The notes under the pieces are model-generated. The model did no database searches. It was given only the letters and a program-made list of their open reading frames with translations, and was not told the DNA's origin. Shown piece by piece: positions 32,429-42,464 of a stretch of 64,000 nt of DNA (position 1 is the stretch's first letter; each line of letters begins with the position of its first letter). The position numbers and the translations under genes were made by a program. The DNA is taken from the NCBI RefSeq assembly GCF_963664915.1, contig NZ_OY761810.1, positions 758,661-822,660 of the forward strand, written 5' to 3'. This stretch comes from an uncultured Caproiciproducens sp. (GTDB lineage Bacteria > Bacillota > Clostridia > Oscillospirales > Acutalibacteraceae).

Positions 32429-33454
32429 TTATTCTTCGCCCGCAATCATATCCGCAAGCCCATAAATGAGCTTCTGCGCAGAAACAAAGTCCTCCTGCGA
32501 TATCAGGCTCACTGCCGAGTGCAGATACCGGCACGGGAGGGAAACTGCAACGGTTCTTACCCCACCGCGTGAAACGTGAATGGCGCCCGCGTCATTTCCG
32601 CCGGCGACCGCCCGCTTCGTCTGACAGTTTACTCCGGCCTTTTTGGCCGCTTTAAAGGCCATCTGATAGTATTCCTTATCGTAAATCGTGCGCCTGTCCA
32701 TAAAGGAGATCACCGCGCCGCCGCCGACATTGCAGACCTGATTTTCCCTGTCGACGCCCGCCACGTCGGCGGCCGTAGTGCTTTCAAGGACAATCGCCGC
32801 CTGCGGTTCAACAGAAAATGCCGCCGTCCTCGAGCCGCTGAGGCCGGTTTCCTCCTGTACGGCAAACACAAAATACAGATCATACTTTAAATCGCTCTGT
32901 ATCATGTCAATCATCATGGCACATCCGGCCCGGTCGTCCAGCGCGCGGCTTTTAATCATGCCGTGTGACGTATCAAAAATAGAATCGAAGGTAACTGCGT
33001 CGCCGGAGGTGACATACTGCTCCGCTTCTTTCCGATCCTTTGCGCCGATATCGATATACAGATCTTTTACGGGAACCGACTTTTCTTTCTCTTCATCTTC
33101 CAGAAGATGAATCGGTTTCGCGCCGATCACTCCGGCGATGCCGCTGCCGACGGTGACCGGTCTGCCGCAAAGCACGCGGCGGTCAATGCCGCCAACTGTG
33201 GAAAACTTTAAAAGACCTTCGTCCGTAAGATGCGTCACAATCATCCCGACCTCATCCATATGGGCGTTCAGCATCAGTTTTGTTTTCGCACGTTTTGCAC
33301 CTTTTTTAAAGGCGATAATGTTACCGAGCGGAGTAATTTCAATACTCGTGGCATAAGGCTTTATTTCATTCAAAATCAGGCTGCGCACTTCGTCTTCATT
33401 TCCGGAAATACCGCGCGCGGTGCAAAGGCGCTCCAAAAGCTTCAGATCCGCCAT
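32429..33454 (-). CDS. M42 family glutamyl-type aminopeptidase
   Basis: A 341-aa cytosolic metallopeptidase of the M42 family, which trims peptides from the N terminus with two bound metal ions. Metal ligands and catalytic residues are visible: NAHMDEVG, SRALDDRAGC, QEETGLSG, VLESTTAADV and the late GGNDAGAIH. It is next to and overlaps by one base a second M42 gene; the pair probably arose by an old duplication, as they share layout but are well diverged. Confidence 0.88.
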   Translation of the reverse strand: MADLKLLERLCTARGISGNEDEVRSLILNEIKPYATSIEITPLGNIIAFKKGAKRAKTKLMLNAHMDEVGMIVTHLTDEGLLKFSTVGGIDRRVLCGRPVTVGSGIAGVIGAKPIHLLEDEEKEKSVPVKDLYIDIGAKDRKEAEQYVTSGDAVTFDSIFDTSHGMIKSRALDDRAGCAMMIDMIQSDLKYDLYFVFAVQEETGLSGSRTAAFSVEPQAAIVLESTTAADVAGVDRENQVCNVGGGAVISFMDRRTIYDKEYYQMAFKAAKKAGVNCQTKRAVAGGNDAGAIHVSRGGVRTVAVSLPCRYLHSAVSLISQEDFVSAQKLIYGLADMIAGEE

Positions 33455-34470
33455 TACTCCACCCCCTTTATGTATTCCGCCATCAGCCTTGCGGTATGCT
33501 CAACATCCTCAAGATCAATGACTTCGACCGGCGTATGCATGTATCGGAGCGGGATGGAAATCAGCTCCGCTTTCACACCCTTTCGCGTCATGGAAATTTC
33601 ATCGGAATTGGTGCCGGTTGAACCGCCCATCACATCAAGCTTGTAGGGAATCCGGTTCTTCTTCGCCGTTTCAATCAGCTTGTCAGCCATCTCCCTGTTC
33701 AGCGGAGGCGCAATCCCGATCATCGGGCCGCCGCCGAGCTTTCCGCATTTTTCCGGCGGAACATTGGGCTGTTCGGCGAAACTGACATCCACGATGATCG
33801 CGTGGGTCGGATTGATTGAATAAGCGCCCGTCACCGCTCCCTGACCGCCGACTTCCTCCCGGCCGCTGAAAAGGATGGTCACTTCACAGCTGAGTTCGCA
33901 TCCGGCAAGCATCTGCGCACATCGAATCAGCGACGCGACCCCCGCGCGGTCATCCAGCCCTGCGGCAGTGACGCGCGTTCCAATCAGGCTTTTCGGCACG
34001 GAATGAAGCAGAATCCGGTCGCCCGGACGGATCAGCTTTTCAGCTTCCGCTTTACTAAGTCCCGCGTCAATTGCCATTTTGTCAACCGAAACCACTTTAT
34101 CTTCGCTGCCGTCCGAAAGATGGGGCGGCGTACAGCAGACAATGCCCGTCAGCACCTCTTTGCCGTAAATGGTCACCGGGCTGCCCGGCAGAACACGACG
34201 GTCAATTCCGCCGCTGCGGTCAACCCGGATAAATCCGTGTTTATCAATATTGGTTACGATCAGACCGATCTGATCCATATGCGCGTCAAGCAGGATGTGC
34301 TTTTCCGCGCCAGTCTTTCCCATTTTTGCAATGACATTTCCCATTTTATCAATGCGCGCTTTCGCGTATTTGGAAAGTTCTTTTACCGCTGCTTTCGCCG
34401 CGGCAGTCTCATCCCCCGGCGTACCGGGGGCCGCGCAAAGGCGAAAAACAAGCTCTTTTAGTTCGTTCAT
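33454..34470 (-). CDS. M42 family aminopeptidase, second paralogue
   Basis: A 338-aa M42 peptidase. Ligand strings are DAHMDQIGL, GLDDRAGVAS, REEVGGQGA, IVDVSFAEQP and the final MGGSTGTNSDE with RYMHTP. ATG 34470 has GGAG eight bases upstream; a GTG three codons earlier is an alternative. Members of this group assemble into large hollow oligomers that digest peptides released by proteases. Confidence 0.88.
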   Translation of the reverse strand: MNELKELVFRLCAAPGTPGDETAAAKAAVKELSKYAKARIDKMGNVIAKMGKTGAEKHILLDAHMDQIGLIVTNIDKHGFIRVDRSGGIDRRVLPGSPVTIYGKEVLTGIVCCTPPHLSDGSEDKVVSVDKMAIDAGLSKAEAEKLIRPGDRILLHSVPKSLIGTRVTAAGLDDRAGVASLIRCAQMLAGCELSCEVTILFSGREEVGGQGAVTGAYSINPTHAIIVDVSFAEQPNVPPEKCGKLGGGPMIGIAPPLNREMADKLIETAKKNRIPYKLDVMGGSTGTNSDEISMTRKGVKAELISIPLRYMHTPVEVIDLEDVEHTARLMAEYIKGVE

Positions 34471-34506
34471 TGTATTCACTCCGTTATCTCTGAATTCCTT
34501 AATTTC

Positions 34507-35892
34507 TTACAGCTGCTCTACCAGTTTTTTAAATTCTTCCCCGCGCGTTTCATAGTTCGGGAACATATCGAAACTGGCACAGGCCGGTGAAAGCGAAACG
34601 ATATCTCCGGCATTCGCTTCCCTGCGGCAGGTTTGCACCGCCTGCTCCAGCGACTGTACACGAATGATTTTCGGATTGCCTTCGCTGTACTTCGGCGCCG
34701 CTTTGACGCTCGCCTCAATCTTGTCCGCCGTTGCTCCCATCAGCACCAATGTTTTCACGCCGTCCACGACGGCGGGGCCGAAGGAGTCAAACGGGATTTT
34801 TTTATCGTAACCGCCCGCAATCAAAATAATTTTGCGGTCGAAAAGTTTCAGCGTGCCGTTTGCCGTTCTGCTCGGCGTAGTGCCGATGGAATCATTATAA
34901 TAGCTTACGCCGTCCAGCTCGCGGACAAATTCATTGCGGTGTTCCACGCCGCCGAACGTTTTGGCGGTCTGAGCCATCACGTCCGCGCCGACAGTTCCCC
35001 ACAATGCGCAGACGGCAGCCAGATAATTTTCAATATTATGTCCGCCGGGTATTTTGATGTCGGAGGCGTTCATCACGGGAATGTCCCTGCCGCCGTACGA
35101 CATGATGATTTCATTCTTTTCATTGAGCCACGCGCCGCGCGCGCATCTGCGCCTGCGGCTGAACATCAGCTTTTCGCCGCGCACAACATCCGCAAATCCG
35201 GCCGTAATTTCATTGTCCGCGTTCAGCACGGCCCGCGCAAACGCGTTCTGGTGCAGGAGAATGTTTTTTTTCGCATCGATGTACTCCTGCATGTCCTTAT
35301 GCATGTCAAGATGGTTCGGGGTAACGTTGGTCACCACGGCCACATCCGGGCTTCGGCGCATGGAAATAAGCTGGAAGCTTGAAAGCTCCACCACCGCCAC
35401 ATCACCGGGGCCGATGCTCTCTATTTGGGGAAGAAGGGGGGTACCGATATTCCCGCCGAGGTGAACGGTCTTTCCGGCGGCTTTCAGCATTCCCGACAAA
35501 ATGGTGGTCGTGGTTGTTTTACCGTCGCTGCCGGTCACCGCAACGATTTTGCAGGGACACAGGTCAAAAAAAACTTCCATTTCCGAAGTGACCGCCGAGC
35601 CGCGCTCCCGCGCCGCGTTCAGCTCCGGCAGAGTATATTTCATGCCGGGCGTACGGAAAATAATATCTTCCTCAAGGTCTTCCAGATAACCTTCGCCGAG
35701 CCGCAGGGAAACGCCAAGCCTTTTCAGCGCCCCGGCCGTTTCGCCCAGTGTTTCCTCTGTGCGCCGGTCACGGGCCGTAACAGTGGCCCCGTGCCGCGCA
35801 AATATTTTAATCAGCGGAAGATTGCTTCCGCCGATCCCGCAAAACGCGACTTTTTTTCCTTCCAACGAACCGTAAAATTCCTGAATATCCAT
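34507..35892 (-). CDS. murD: UDP-N-acetylmuramoyl-L-alanine:D-glutamate ligase
   Basis: A 461-aa Mur ligase that adds D-glutamate to UDP-MurNAc-L-Ala in the cytoplasm during peptidoglycan synthesis. The ATP loop GSDGKTTTT is at about residues 121-129, with GNIGTPL and VTNVTPNHLDMHKDMQEYI after it. The late motif EHRNEFV and the C-terminal GGYDKK are as expected of MurD. ATG 35892 has GGAGG five bases before; an ATG five codons upstream lacks a site. It stands alone, away from a dcw cluster, as often in clostridia. Confidence 0.93.
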   Translation of the reverse strand: MDIQEFYGSLEGKKVAFCGIGGSNLPLIKIFARHGATVTARDRRTEETLGETAGALKRLGVSLRLGEGYLEDLEEDIIFRTPGMKYTLPELNAARERGSAVTSEMEVFFDLCPCKIVAVTGSDGKTTTTTILSGMLKAAGKTVHLGGNIGTPLLPQIESIGPGDVAVVELSSFQLISMRRSPDVAVVTNVTPNHLDMHKDMQEYIDAKKNILLHQNAFARAVLNADNEITAGFADVVRGEKLMFSRRRRCARGAWLNEKNEIIMSYGGRDIPVMNASDIKIPGGHNIENYLAAVCALWGTVGADVMAQTAKTFGGVEHRNEFVRELDGVSYYNDSIGTTPSRTANGTLKLFDRKIILIAGGYDKKIPFDSFGPAVVDGVKTLVLMGATADKIEASVKAAPKYSEGNPKIIRVQSLEQAVQTCRREANAGDIVSLSPACASFDMFPNYETRGEEFKKLVEQL

Positions 35893-35970
35893 ACACGCCT
35901 CCGACATACTTTTCAGACTAATCCTTATTATTATACTTTCGCGCGGTCAAAATAGCAAGCAATGGCAAAG

Positions 35971-36002
35971 AAAAACGCCCCCGCAGCCGACGCATGGGGG
36001 CG
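35971..36002 (-). terminator. rho-independent terminator
   Basis: On the minus strand CGCCCCC and GGGGGCG form the stem, followed by TTTTTC. It ends the class-I amidotransferase gene. Confidence 0.75.
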
Positions 36003-36006
36003 AAAA

Positions 36007-36717
36007 TTATTCCCGCGCCGCGTTCACAAAAGCCTGAAAAAGATCTTTACTGTCGCTGTCCGGTTCAAACATATATTCCGGATGCCATTGAACAGCCGTA
36101 AAAAAGCGTTTGCCCGGCATGTAAACACACTCTGTCAAATGGTCCTTCGATCTTGCGGCACATCTGAGCTGAGGCGCAAGGTCTTTAATTGCCTGATGAT
36201 GCATACTGTCCACCATCATTTTGGTTTTATGTACGATACCGTAAAGCGGACTGTCCTTTTCGATGGAAACGCTGTGCACCGCCACATCATAAGGCGGCTG
36301 CTGATAATGCGCAATCGGCTCGCCCTCCACCTGCGCCGGGATATCCTGATACAGACTGCCGCCGAGCGCGACGTTAATAAGCTGGATTCCGCGGCAAATC
36401 CCCAAAACGGGTTTGTCAAGGCGTACGGCCTGATTTAAAAGAAGGATTTCAAACTTGTCACGCTGTTTGCTGATTGACCCGCAGTAGCGCATGGTTTCCT
36501 CACTGTAAAGCGCGGGGTGTACGTCCGGCCCGCCGGTAAACAGAAAACCGTCGCATCGTTTTGTCAGCTCCGCAATATCCGCGTCGTCGCTTAAAAGCGG
36601 CAGAACAAGCGGCACCCCGCCCGTTTCGGCAATGGCGCGCAGATAGTTCTGGCGCATCCAGAGCCGCTCCTGCTCCGTATCGTAAAGGGGTGTTATCCCG
36701 ATCACCGGTTTTGTCAT
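36007..36717 (-). CDS. gamma-glutamyl-gamma-aminobutyrate hydrolase family (class I glutamine amidotransferase-like)
   Basis: A 236-aa peptidase C26-type hydrolase. The nucleophile elbow is LGICRGIQLINVA, with the catalytic histidine and glutamate in VQWHPEYM. GFLFTGGPDVHP and GGSLYQDIP are family strings of PuuD-type enzymes, which split gamma-glutamyl bonds in polyamine breakdown. Here no other puu gene is nearby, so the substrate is open. ATG 36717 is preceded by GGAGG. Confidence 0.85.
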   Translation of the reverse strand: MTKPVIGITPLYDTEQERLWMRQNYLRAIAETGGVPLVLPLLSDDADIAELTKRCDGFLFTGGPDVHPALYSEETMRYCGSISKQRDKFEILLLNQAVRLDKPVLGICRGIQLINVALGGSLYQDIPAQVEGEPIAHYQQPPYDVAVHSVSIEKDSPLYGIVHKTKMMVDSMHHQAIKDLAPQLRCAARSKDHLTECVYMPGKRFFTAVQWHPEYMFEPDSDSKDLFQAFVNAARE

Positions 36718-36835
36718 AAAAAATTCCTCCTGCATTCCTGTTTTATTTTATTATATCATACGTATTGAATTCCATGCCGAAAATTCTGTATATTTTTGCC
36801 TGATGCGTAAAAAATAGCGGCATGGGGTGAACGAT

Positions 36836-38110
36836 ATGAATAAAAAAAGAGTTATTACTCTCGTGGCCATGATCGCGCTGATTGTAACACTCGGTGCAAC
36901 GACCGCATACGGCTATGTCTCCGCAAACAAATATAAAACGAACCTGGAATACAACTACAAACGCGCCATGGGTGATTTGAACAGCTGTGTGATCAACATT
37001 GAAACCGCGCTCAACAAATCGGCTTACGCAAATACCGCCACACAGCAAAACGGCCTTGCCGCCAAGCTGATGCGCGAAACCAGCATGGCAAAATCAGCAT
37101 TGGCGGTTCTGCCGATTACCGATCATTCATTGGACAACGTAACAAAGTTCATTACGCAGGTCGGCGATTTTTCCATGACGATGTCTACAAAAATCTCCGC
37201 AGGGCAAAAAATAACCGCTGAAGAATACAAGACCATGAAAGATCTGGAACAGTACGCTAAAACGCTGCAGACGGGACTGCAAAACGTGAAGACAAACATC
37301 GAATCCGATCAGCTTTCCGACGAATTCAAAAAGACATCGGAGGATTTCACGGATTTTCCGTCACTGATTTACGACGGCCCGTTTTCCGACCACATCGGCC
37401 AGCTGAAACCAAAGCTGACGGAAGGGCGCGACCAGATTCTGCAGGGAAACGCGCAGAATATCGCGGCGGAATTTCTCGGCGTCACGCAGGATAAGCTGGC
37501 GCATACGCAGGACACTGCCGGCGGACTTCCCACCTATAATTTTACCGCGAATAACGGCGGTATACGGATCTGCGTGACAAAAGCCGGCGGATTTGTTTCC
37601 AGCATGGAGAACTCGCGTGATGTAAGCGCTGAAAACCTCAGCTATGAAGACGCGTCCAAAAAAGCGGACAGCTTTTTAACCGGCCGGGGCATCGCCAATA
37701 TGAAAGAAACCTACTATGTCATCAACGACGGCATCTGCACCATCAATTACGCTTATTACAAAGATAATATCACCTATTATCCTGATTTAATCAAGGTTTC
37801 CGTTGCTTTGGACAACGGGGAAATTGTGTTGTACAACTCCACGGGATATGTTATGAACCACCACGACCGGACGGTCGCCGCAAAAATCACAGCGGATCAG
37901 GCGCAGGGTTCCGTCAGCAAAAACCTGAAAATACAAAAACGGGGGTTGGCTTTAATTCCCACCCCCGGCTTGAGCGAAGTACTCACTTATGAATTTTCAT
38001 GCACCGGACAGGAAAACGACCGGGTTTTAGTTTATATCAATGCCACAACCGGATTTGAAGAGCAGATTTTGATTCTGCAGACCTCGGACAACGGCATATT
38101 AACCAAATAA
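36836..38110 (+). CDS. ypeB: germination protein YpeB
   Basis: A 424-aa protein with an N-terminal membrane anchor (RVITLVAMIALIVTLGATTA). A long helical domain follows (DLNSCVINIETALNKSAYAN), then PepSY-like repeats in the second half (ENLSYEDASKKADSFLTGRG, ITADQAQGSVSKNL). In Bacillus YpeB is made in the forespore and stabilises the cortex-lytic enzyme SleB. No sleB lies beside it here, unlike in Bacillus. ATG 36836 is chosen over GTG 36827 because GGGGTG sits six bases before it. The gene indicates a spore former. Confidence 0.88.
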   Translation: MNKKRVITLVAMIALIVTLGATTAYGYVSANKYKTNLEYNYKRAMGDLNSCVINIETALNKSAYANTATQQNGLAAKLMRETSMAKSALAVLPITDHSLDNVTKFITQVGDFSMTMSTKISAGQKITAEEYKTMKDLEQYAKTLQTGLQNVKTNIESDQLSDEFKKTSEDFTDFPSLIYDGPFSDHIGQLKPKLTEGRDQILQGNAQNIAAEFLGVTQDKLAHTQDTAGGLPTYNFTANNGGIRICVTKAGGFVSSMENSRDVSAENLSYEDASKKADSFLTGRGIANMKETYYVINDGICTINYAYYKDNITYYPDLIKVSVALDNGEIVLYNSTGYVMNHHDRTVAAKITADQAQGSVSKNLKIQKRGLALIPTPGLSEVLTYEFSCTGQENDRVLVYINATTGFEEQILILQTSDNGILTK

Positions 38111-38114
38111 TCCT

Positions 38115-39023
38115 TTATTTCTTGCCCATCAGACTTACAAGCACCGCTTTCTGCGCATGCAGACGGTTTTCAGCCTCATCAAAAATCTCTTTGGCATGTT
38201 TTTCAAACATTTCTTCGGTGATTTCTTCGCCGCGGTGTGCGGGCAGGCAATGCTGAATGATGGCGTCGCTTTTGGCGGCGGACATCACTTCTTCATTGAT
38301 CTGGAAGCCCTTGAACGCATCGCGGCGTTTTTGCGCCTCCGATTCCTGTCCCATGGAAGCCCACACGTCGGTAATAACTACATCGGCGCCCTTAGCGGCC
38401 TCCTTCGGATCTGTGGTAATGCTGAAAGCGGGATGCGTTACGGCGAAATCAAGCACGGCGTCGCTCGGTTTATACCCGGACGGGCAGGCTACGGCGACCT
38501 CCATCTTCATTTTCAGCCCGCCTACAATCAGGGAGTTCATCATATTGTTTCCGTCGCCGATATAGCACAGCTTCAGTCCGTCAAGGCTGCCCTTATACTC
38601 GCGGATCGTCATTAAATCGGCGAGCACCTGGCACGGGTGGGAAAAGTCGGTCAGCCCGTTGATGATCGGGATTGTGCCGTTCTGCGCCAGCGCCTCAACC
38701 TCGGACTGTTTGAATGTGCGGATCATGATGCCGTCAAGGTAACGGGAAAGCACGCGGGCGGTGTCCTCCACAGGCTCGCCGCGGCCGATTTGAAGGTCGT
38801 TGACCGAGAGGAAAATCGGCAGGCCGCCGAGCTGGTACATACCGACTTCAAAAGAAACGCGAGTCCTTGTGGAAGCCTTTTCAAAGATCATGCCCAGCGT
38901 TTTCCCCGCCAGATGGTGATGTTCAATGCCGTGCTTCTGTTCGTATTTCAGCTGGTCTGCAAGGTTTAGAATTCCGGTGATGTCCTCGCTTGTCAAGTCA
39001 AGCATTTTCAGCAGATGATTCAT
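38115..39023 (-). CDS. argF: ornithine carbamoyltransferase
   Basis: A 302-aa cytosolic transferase that makes citrulline from ornithine and carbamoyl phosphate. The carbamoyl-phosphate motif is ASTRTRVSFE; FSHPCQVLADL and HCLPAHRGEEI (the ornithine-binding cysteine loop) are clear. ATG 39023 has AGGAGG. It is the last gene of the arginine operon, separated by 63 bases from argD. Confidence 0.95.
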   Translation of the reverse strand: MNHLLKMLDLTSEDITGILNLADQLKYEQKHGIEHHHLAGKTLGMIFEKASTRTRVSFEVGMYQLGGLPIFLSVNDLQIGRGEPVEDTARVLSRYLDGIMIRTFKQSEVEALAQNGTIPIINGLTDFSHPCQVLADLMTIREYKGSLDGLKLCYIGDGNNMMNSLIVGGLKMKMEVAVACPSGYKPSDAVLDFAVTHPAFSITTDPKEAAKGADVVITDVWASMGQESEAQKRRDAFKGFQINEEVMSAAKSDAIIQHCLPAHRGEEITEEMFEKHAKEIFDEAENRLHAQKAVLVSLMGKK

Positions 39024-39086
39024 GGTTGCCCTCCTAAAACTATATTTATTTTATGATAGCGATTTCTCGGATAAACAAATTTTTTG

Positions 39087-40274
39087 TCATTTCGCTTCAT
39101 TTGATTCTTTGATTATCTTTGCCAAAATGTCGAGTCCCGTGTCAATATCGTCGTATGCAATGGTCAGCGGCGGCAGAAAACGGAGCATGTCTTTTGCGGT
39201 TAAGACAAGCAGTCCGTTTGCGGCGCATTTCTGCGCGACCTCTTTGGCACTCCCTTGTTTCAGCCTTGCGCCGAGCATCATTCCCATGCCGCGTACAAGC
39301 TCGATTTCATCCATGGCTTCAAGCTTCTTTGTAAAGTACGCGCCCTTTTCCCGGACTTCTTTTAAAAAGCTTTTGTTGCCCACGACATCGAGCACCGCGA
39401 GCGACCCCGCACAGACGACCGGATTGCCGCCGAAGGTGGAGCCGTGCGAACCCGCGTCCATCACCCTGCCGAGGCGCTGCGTGCAAAGGCACGCGCCAAT
39501 CGGCAGTCCGCCGCCCAGTCCCTTTGCGCTGGTCATGATGTCGGGCGTGATGCCGTAATTCTGGAAACAGTACAATGCGCCCGTGCGGCCGACGCCGGTC
39601 TGCACTTCGTCCGCGATCAGCAGAATATCGCGCTCGCTGCAAAATTCGCTCAGTTCCGTTACAAAATCGACTGCGAGCGGCAGCACGCCGCCCTCGCCCT
39701 GAATCAGTTCAATGATCACCGCGCAGGTGTCCTCCGTGACGTTTTCCTTTACGCTGTCCATATTGGTGGCCGCGTAGGAAAAGCCTTTTGTGAGCGGCGT
39801 AAATTTTTCATGGAATGAATCCTGTCCGGTCGCGGCCAACGTTGTAACCGTGCGGCCATGGAACGAATTTTTCAGCGTGACGATTTTATGCCTGCTTTTG
39901 CCGTATTTGTCGGCGCTGTACTTTCTTGCCAGCTTAATCGCGCATTCGTTTGCCTCCGCGCCGGAGTTTCCAAAAAACACCTTTGAAAAACCGGACAGAC
40001 CGCAAAGCGTTTCGGCCAACTTCGTCTGCATGGGATTATAGTATAAATTGGAAGTGTGCTGCAAAGTTGCGGCCTGCTTTGCAACGGCCTGCGTCCATCT
40101 TTCATCGCAGTAGCCGAGCGAATTTACGCCTATTCCGCTCGTAAAATCGATGTACTCTTTTCCGTCGCAGTCAACCGCAGTCGCCCCATGACCGGAAACA
40201 AGCGCCACAGGAAAGCGCCCGTAGGTCTGCATAACGTTCTTCTGATCCTGTTTCTGAATTTCTTCAAAGGTCAT
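39087..40274 (-). CDS. argD: acetylornithine aminotransferase
   Basis: A 395-aa PLP enzyme that transfers the amino group from glutamate to N-acetylglutamate semialdehyde. PLP residues are in NSGAEANECAIKLARKY, LIADEVQTGVGRTG and the Schiff-base lysine in TSAKGLGGGLPIGA. The length is normal for ArgD. Start ATG 40274 has a GGGGTG site. It lies between argB and argF. Confidence 0.95.
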   Translation of the reverse strand: MTFEEIQKQDQKNVMQTYGRFPVALVSGHGATAVDCDGKEYIDFTSGIGVNSLGYCDERWTQAVAKQAATLQHTSNLYYNPMQTKLAETLCGLSGFSKVFFGNSGAEANECAIKLARKYSADKYGKSRHKIVTLKNSFHGRTVTTLAATGQDSFHEKFTPLTKGFSYAATNMDSVKENVTEDTCAVIIELIQGEGGVLPLAVDFVTELSEFCSERDILLIADEVQTGVGRTGALYCFQNYGITPDIMTSAKGLGGGLPIGACLCTQRLGRVMDAGSHGSTFGGNPVVCAGSLAVLDVVGNKSFLKEVREKGAYFTKKLEAMDEIELVRGMGMMLGARLKQGSAKEVAQKCAANGLLVLTAKDMLRFLPPLTIAYDDIDTGLDILAKIIKESNEAK

Positions 40275-40345
40275 TTCTGTTCACCCCTATTATTCTGTTA
40301 ACACAGGCGGTTAAACATTCCTTTCGCCAGCCGCCCGATATTTTA

Positions 40346-41203
40346 TCAGCAAAGCATCGTGCCGATGCCTTCGTCGGAAAAAAGCTCAATCAAAATGGAG
40401 TGTGGGATGCGCCCGTCGATGATATGCGCCCTGCCCACGCCTCGTCGGACAGCCTCGACACAGCAGTCCATTTTGGGGATCATGCCCCCGCTGATGATGC
40501 CCTGATTCTGCAGTTTCGGCACGTCGCTGACATTGACAACCGGAATGATGGTGCTTTCGTCGTCTTTGTCGCGCAGAAGCCCCCGGATATCCGTCATCAA
40601 AATCAGCTTTTCAGCGCCCATTTCGGCAGCAATCCGCGCCGCGGCTATGTCCGCGTTAATATTGTAGACTTCTCCGTTTTCGCCACCCGCCACCGTTGCG
40701 ATAATCGGCACATAGCCGTTCGCCGTCGCGTGGGCAATGATATCCGTATTGACGCCGGTAATCTCTCCGACAAAGCCAAGGTCTTCGTCCGACGCGAGTT
40801 TTTTGGCCTTGATCATTCCGCCGTCCAGTCCGCAAAGGCCGATTGCCCGGCCGTTGTGCTGTTCCAGAAGCTGAACAAGATCTTTGTTGACCTTTCCTGC
40901 CAGTACCATCTGCACAATATCGATGGTTTCGCCGTCCGTTACGCGAAGCCCGCTGACAAACCGGCTTTCCTTTCCGATCTTTTCAAGCATATCGCTGATT
41001 TCGGGGCCGCCGCCGTGCACAAGCACCACGTTGATGCCCACAAGCTGCATCAAAACGATATCGCTCATGACCGCGTCCTTCAAATCCTCGTTAACCATGG
41101 CGTTTCCGCCGTATTTTACCACGACTGTCTTGCCGGCATATTTCTGTATGTACGGCAGAGCCTGCACCAGAACCCGCGCCCGGTCAGCATTGCTGATATC
41201 CAT
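40346..41203 (-). CDS. argB: acetylglutamate kinase
   Basis: A 285-aa amino-acid kinase that phosphorylates N-acetylglutamate. The N-terminal VVKYGGNAM, VLVHGGGPEI and the late GGMIPKMDCCVEAV are signature strings. ATG 41203 has GGAGG ten bases upstream and matches the family's usual start; an ATG 12 codons earlier overlaps argJ. ArgB is often the arginine-feedback step in organisms that recycle the acetyl group through ArgJ, as here. Confidence 0.95.
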   Translation of the reverse strand: MDISNADRARVLVQALPYIQKYAGKTVVVKYGGNAMVNEDLKDAVMSDIVLMQLVGINVVLVHGGGPEISDMLEKIGKESRFVSGLRVTDGETIDIVQMVLAGKVNKDLVQLLEQHNGRAIGLCGLDGGMIKAKKLASDEDLGFVGEITGVNTDIIAHATANGYVPIIATVAGGENGEVYNINADIAAARIAAEMGAEKLILMTDIRGLLRDKDDESTIIPVVNVSDVPKLQNQGIISGGMIPKMDCCVEAVRRGVGRAHIIDGRIPHSILIELFSDEGIGTMLC

Positions 41204-41235
41204 ACTGTCACTTCCTCCGTTGAATCTGCGGCCGG

Positions 41236-42450
41236 TCAAGTCCGGTAATCCCCGTTTATCTTTACATAATCATAGGTAAGATCACAGCCGAACGCAGCCG
41301 CTTCAAACTCGCCGTCATGCAATGCCACATTCACATTGATTTCATCCTGTGTCAGAATTCTCTTTGCTTCGTCCTCGTCAAAGTCGATTCCCGCTCCGTT
41401 TTTACAGACGTCTATCTGTCCGGCTTTCGATTCAAACGAAACATCCACCGTGTTGATGTCGACATCCGCGTTGGAGTAGCCGATTGCACAGAGCACACGG
41501 CCCCAGTTTGCATCCGCGCCGAACATCGCCGCTTTGAACAGGCTGGAACAGATGACGCTTTTTGCCACAAGGCGCGCGTCAATTTTGCTTTTTCCGCCCG
41601 TTACATTGCAGACCAGCAGTTTTGTGCACCCCTCGCCGTCTTTTGCAACTTTTCTTGCAAGCGCGGTACAAAGGGCGGTCAAAGCCTGTGTAAAGATCCT
41701 GTAATCCGCTGTACCGGTTTCCATTTTCTCATTTCCGGCAAGTCCGGAAGCCAATATGGAAACCATGTCGTTGGTGGAGGTGTCCCCATCGATACTGACC
41801 ATATTGAAGCTGACATGCACCGCTTCCTGCAGCGCGGCGTTCAGCGCTCCGGAGGAAATCGCCGCATCCGTGGTAAGAAAACAGAGCATCGTCGCCATAT
41901 TCGGGTGAATCATACCGGAACCTTTTGCAATGCCGCCGATTTTGACTGTTTTTCCGCCGACTGTCAGCTTCACCGCCATATTTTTCACTTCGGTGTCGGT
42001 GGTCATAATCGCCTTTGCCGCATCCGCGGAACCGGTGGGAGAAAGCGCCTTTACCAGTGCGGGCGCGGCGCTCATAATCGGCTCAATCGGCAAAATCTGG
42101 CCGATGACGCCGGTGGAGGCAACCACAACGTCGTCCGGCGCAATGCCGAGCTCCTTTGCGGCGATCTCGCACATCATCTTTGCTTTTTCCGCGCCGTCCG
42201 CGTTGCAGGTGTTGGCGTTGCCCGAATTGCAGATGACCGCCTGCGCTACGCCGTTGGCAATATTGTTCTGCGTCACCAATATTGGCGCGCCCTTGACTAA
42301 ATTCTGTGTGTAAACGGCAGCGGCCGAACACGGAACTTTGGAATAAATCATCGCCAGATCCGGTTTTGATTTATTTTTACGGATTCCGCAGTAAACACCC
42401 GCCGCCGTAAATCCTTCTGCCGCGGTAACACCGCCCTCAACAAATTCCAT
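41236..42450 (-). CDS. argJ: bifunctional ornithine acetyltransferase/N-acetylglutamate synthase
   Basis: A 404-aa precursor that cleaves itself at the KGSGMIHPNMATML site between alanine and threonine, giving alpha and beta chains. It moves the acetyl group from N-acetylornithine to glutamate and so closes the acetyl cycle. The SIDGDTSTNDM string and final GCDLTYDYVKINGDYRT are typical. ATG 42450 is preceded by GGAG. No argA or argE is visible, which fits the cyclic route. Confidence 0.95.
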   Translation of the reverse strand: MEFVEGGVTAAEGFTAAGVYCGIRKNKSKPDLAMIYSKVPCSAAAVYTQNLVKGAPILVTQNNIANGVAQAVICNSGNANTCNADGAEKAKMMCEIAAKELGIAPDDVVVASTGVIGQILPIEPIMSAAPALVKALSPTGSADAAKAIMTTDTEVKNMAVKLTVGGKTVKIGGIAKGSGMIHPNMATMLCFLTTDAAISSGALNAALQEAVHVSFNMVSIDGDTSTNDMVSILASGLAGNEKMETGTADYRIFTQALTALCTALARKVAKDGEGCTKLLVCNVTGGKSKIDARLVAKSVICSSLFKAAMFGADANWGRVLCAIGYSNADVDINTVDVSFESKAGQIDVCKNGAGIDFDEDEAKRILTQDEINVNVALHDGEFEAAAFGCDLTYDYVKINGDYRT

Positions 42451-42464
42451 TCTCTTCTATCTCC

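Noticed and set aside
34633-35382. 249-codon plus-strand frame opposite murD
   Set aside because: Shadow of murD; composition is typical of an antisense frame of a GC-rich gene.
41317-42300. Long plus-strand frame opposite argJ
   Set aside because: It is an antisense shadow of a clear argJ gene; no ribosome site and arginine/histidine-rich composition.
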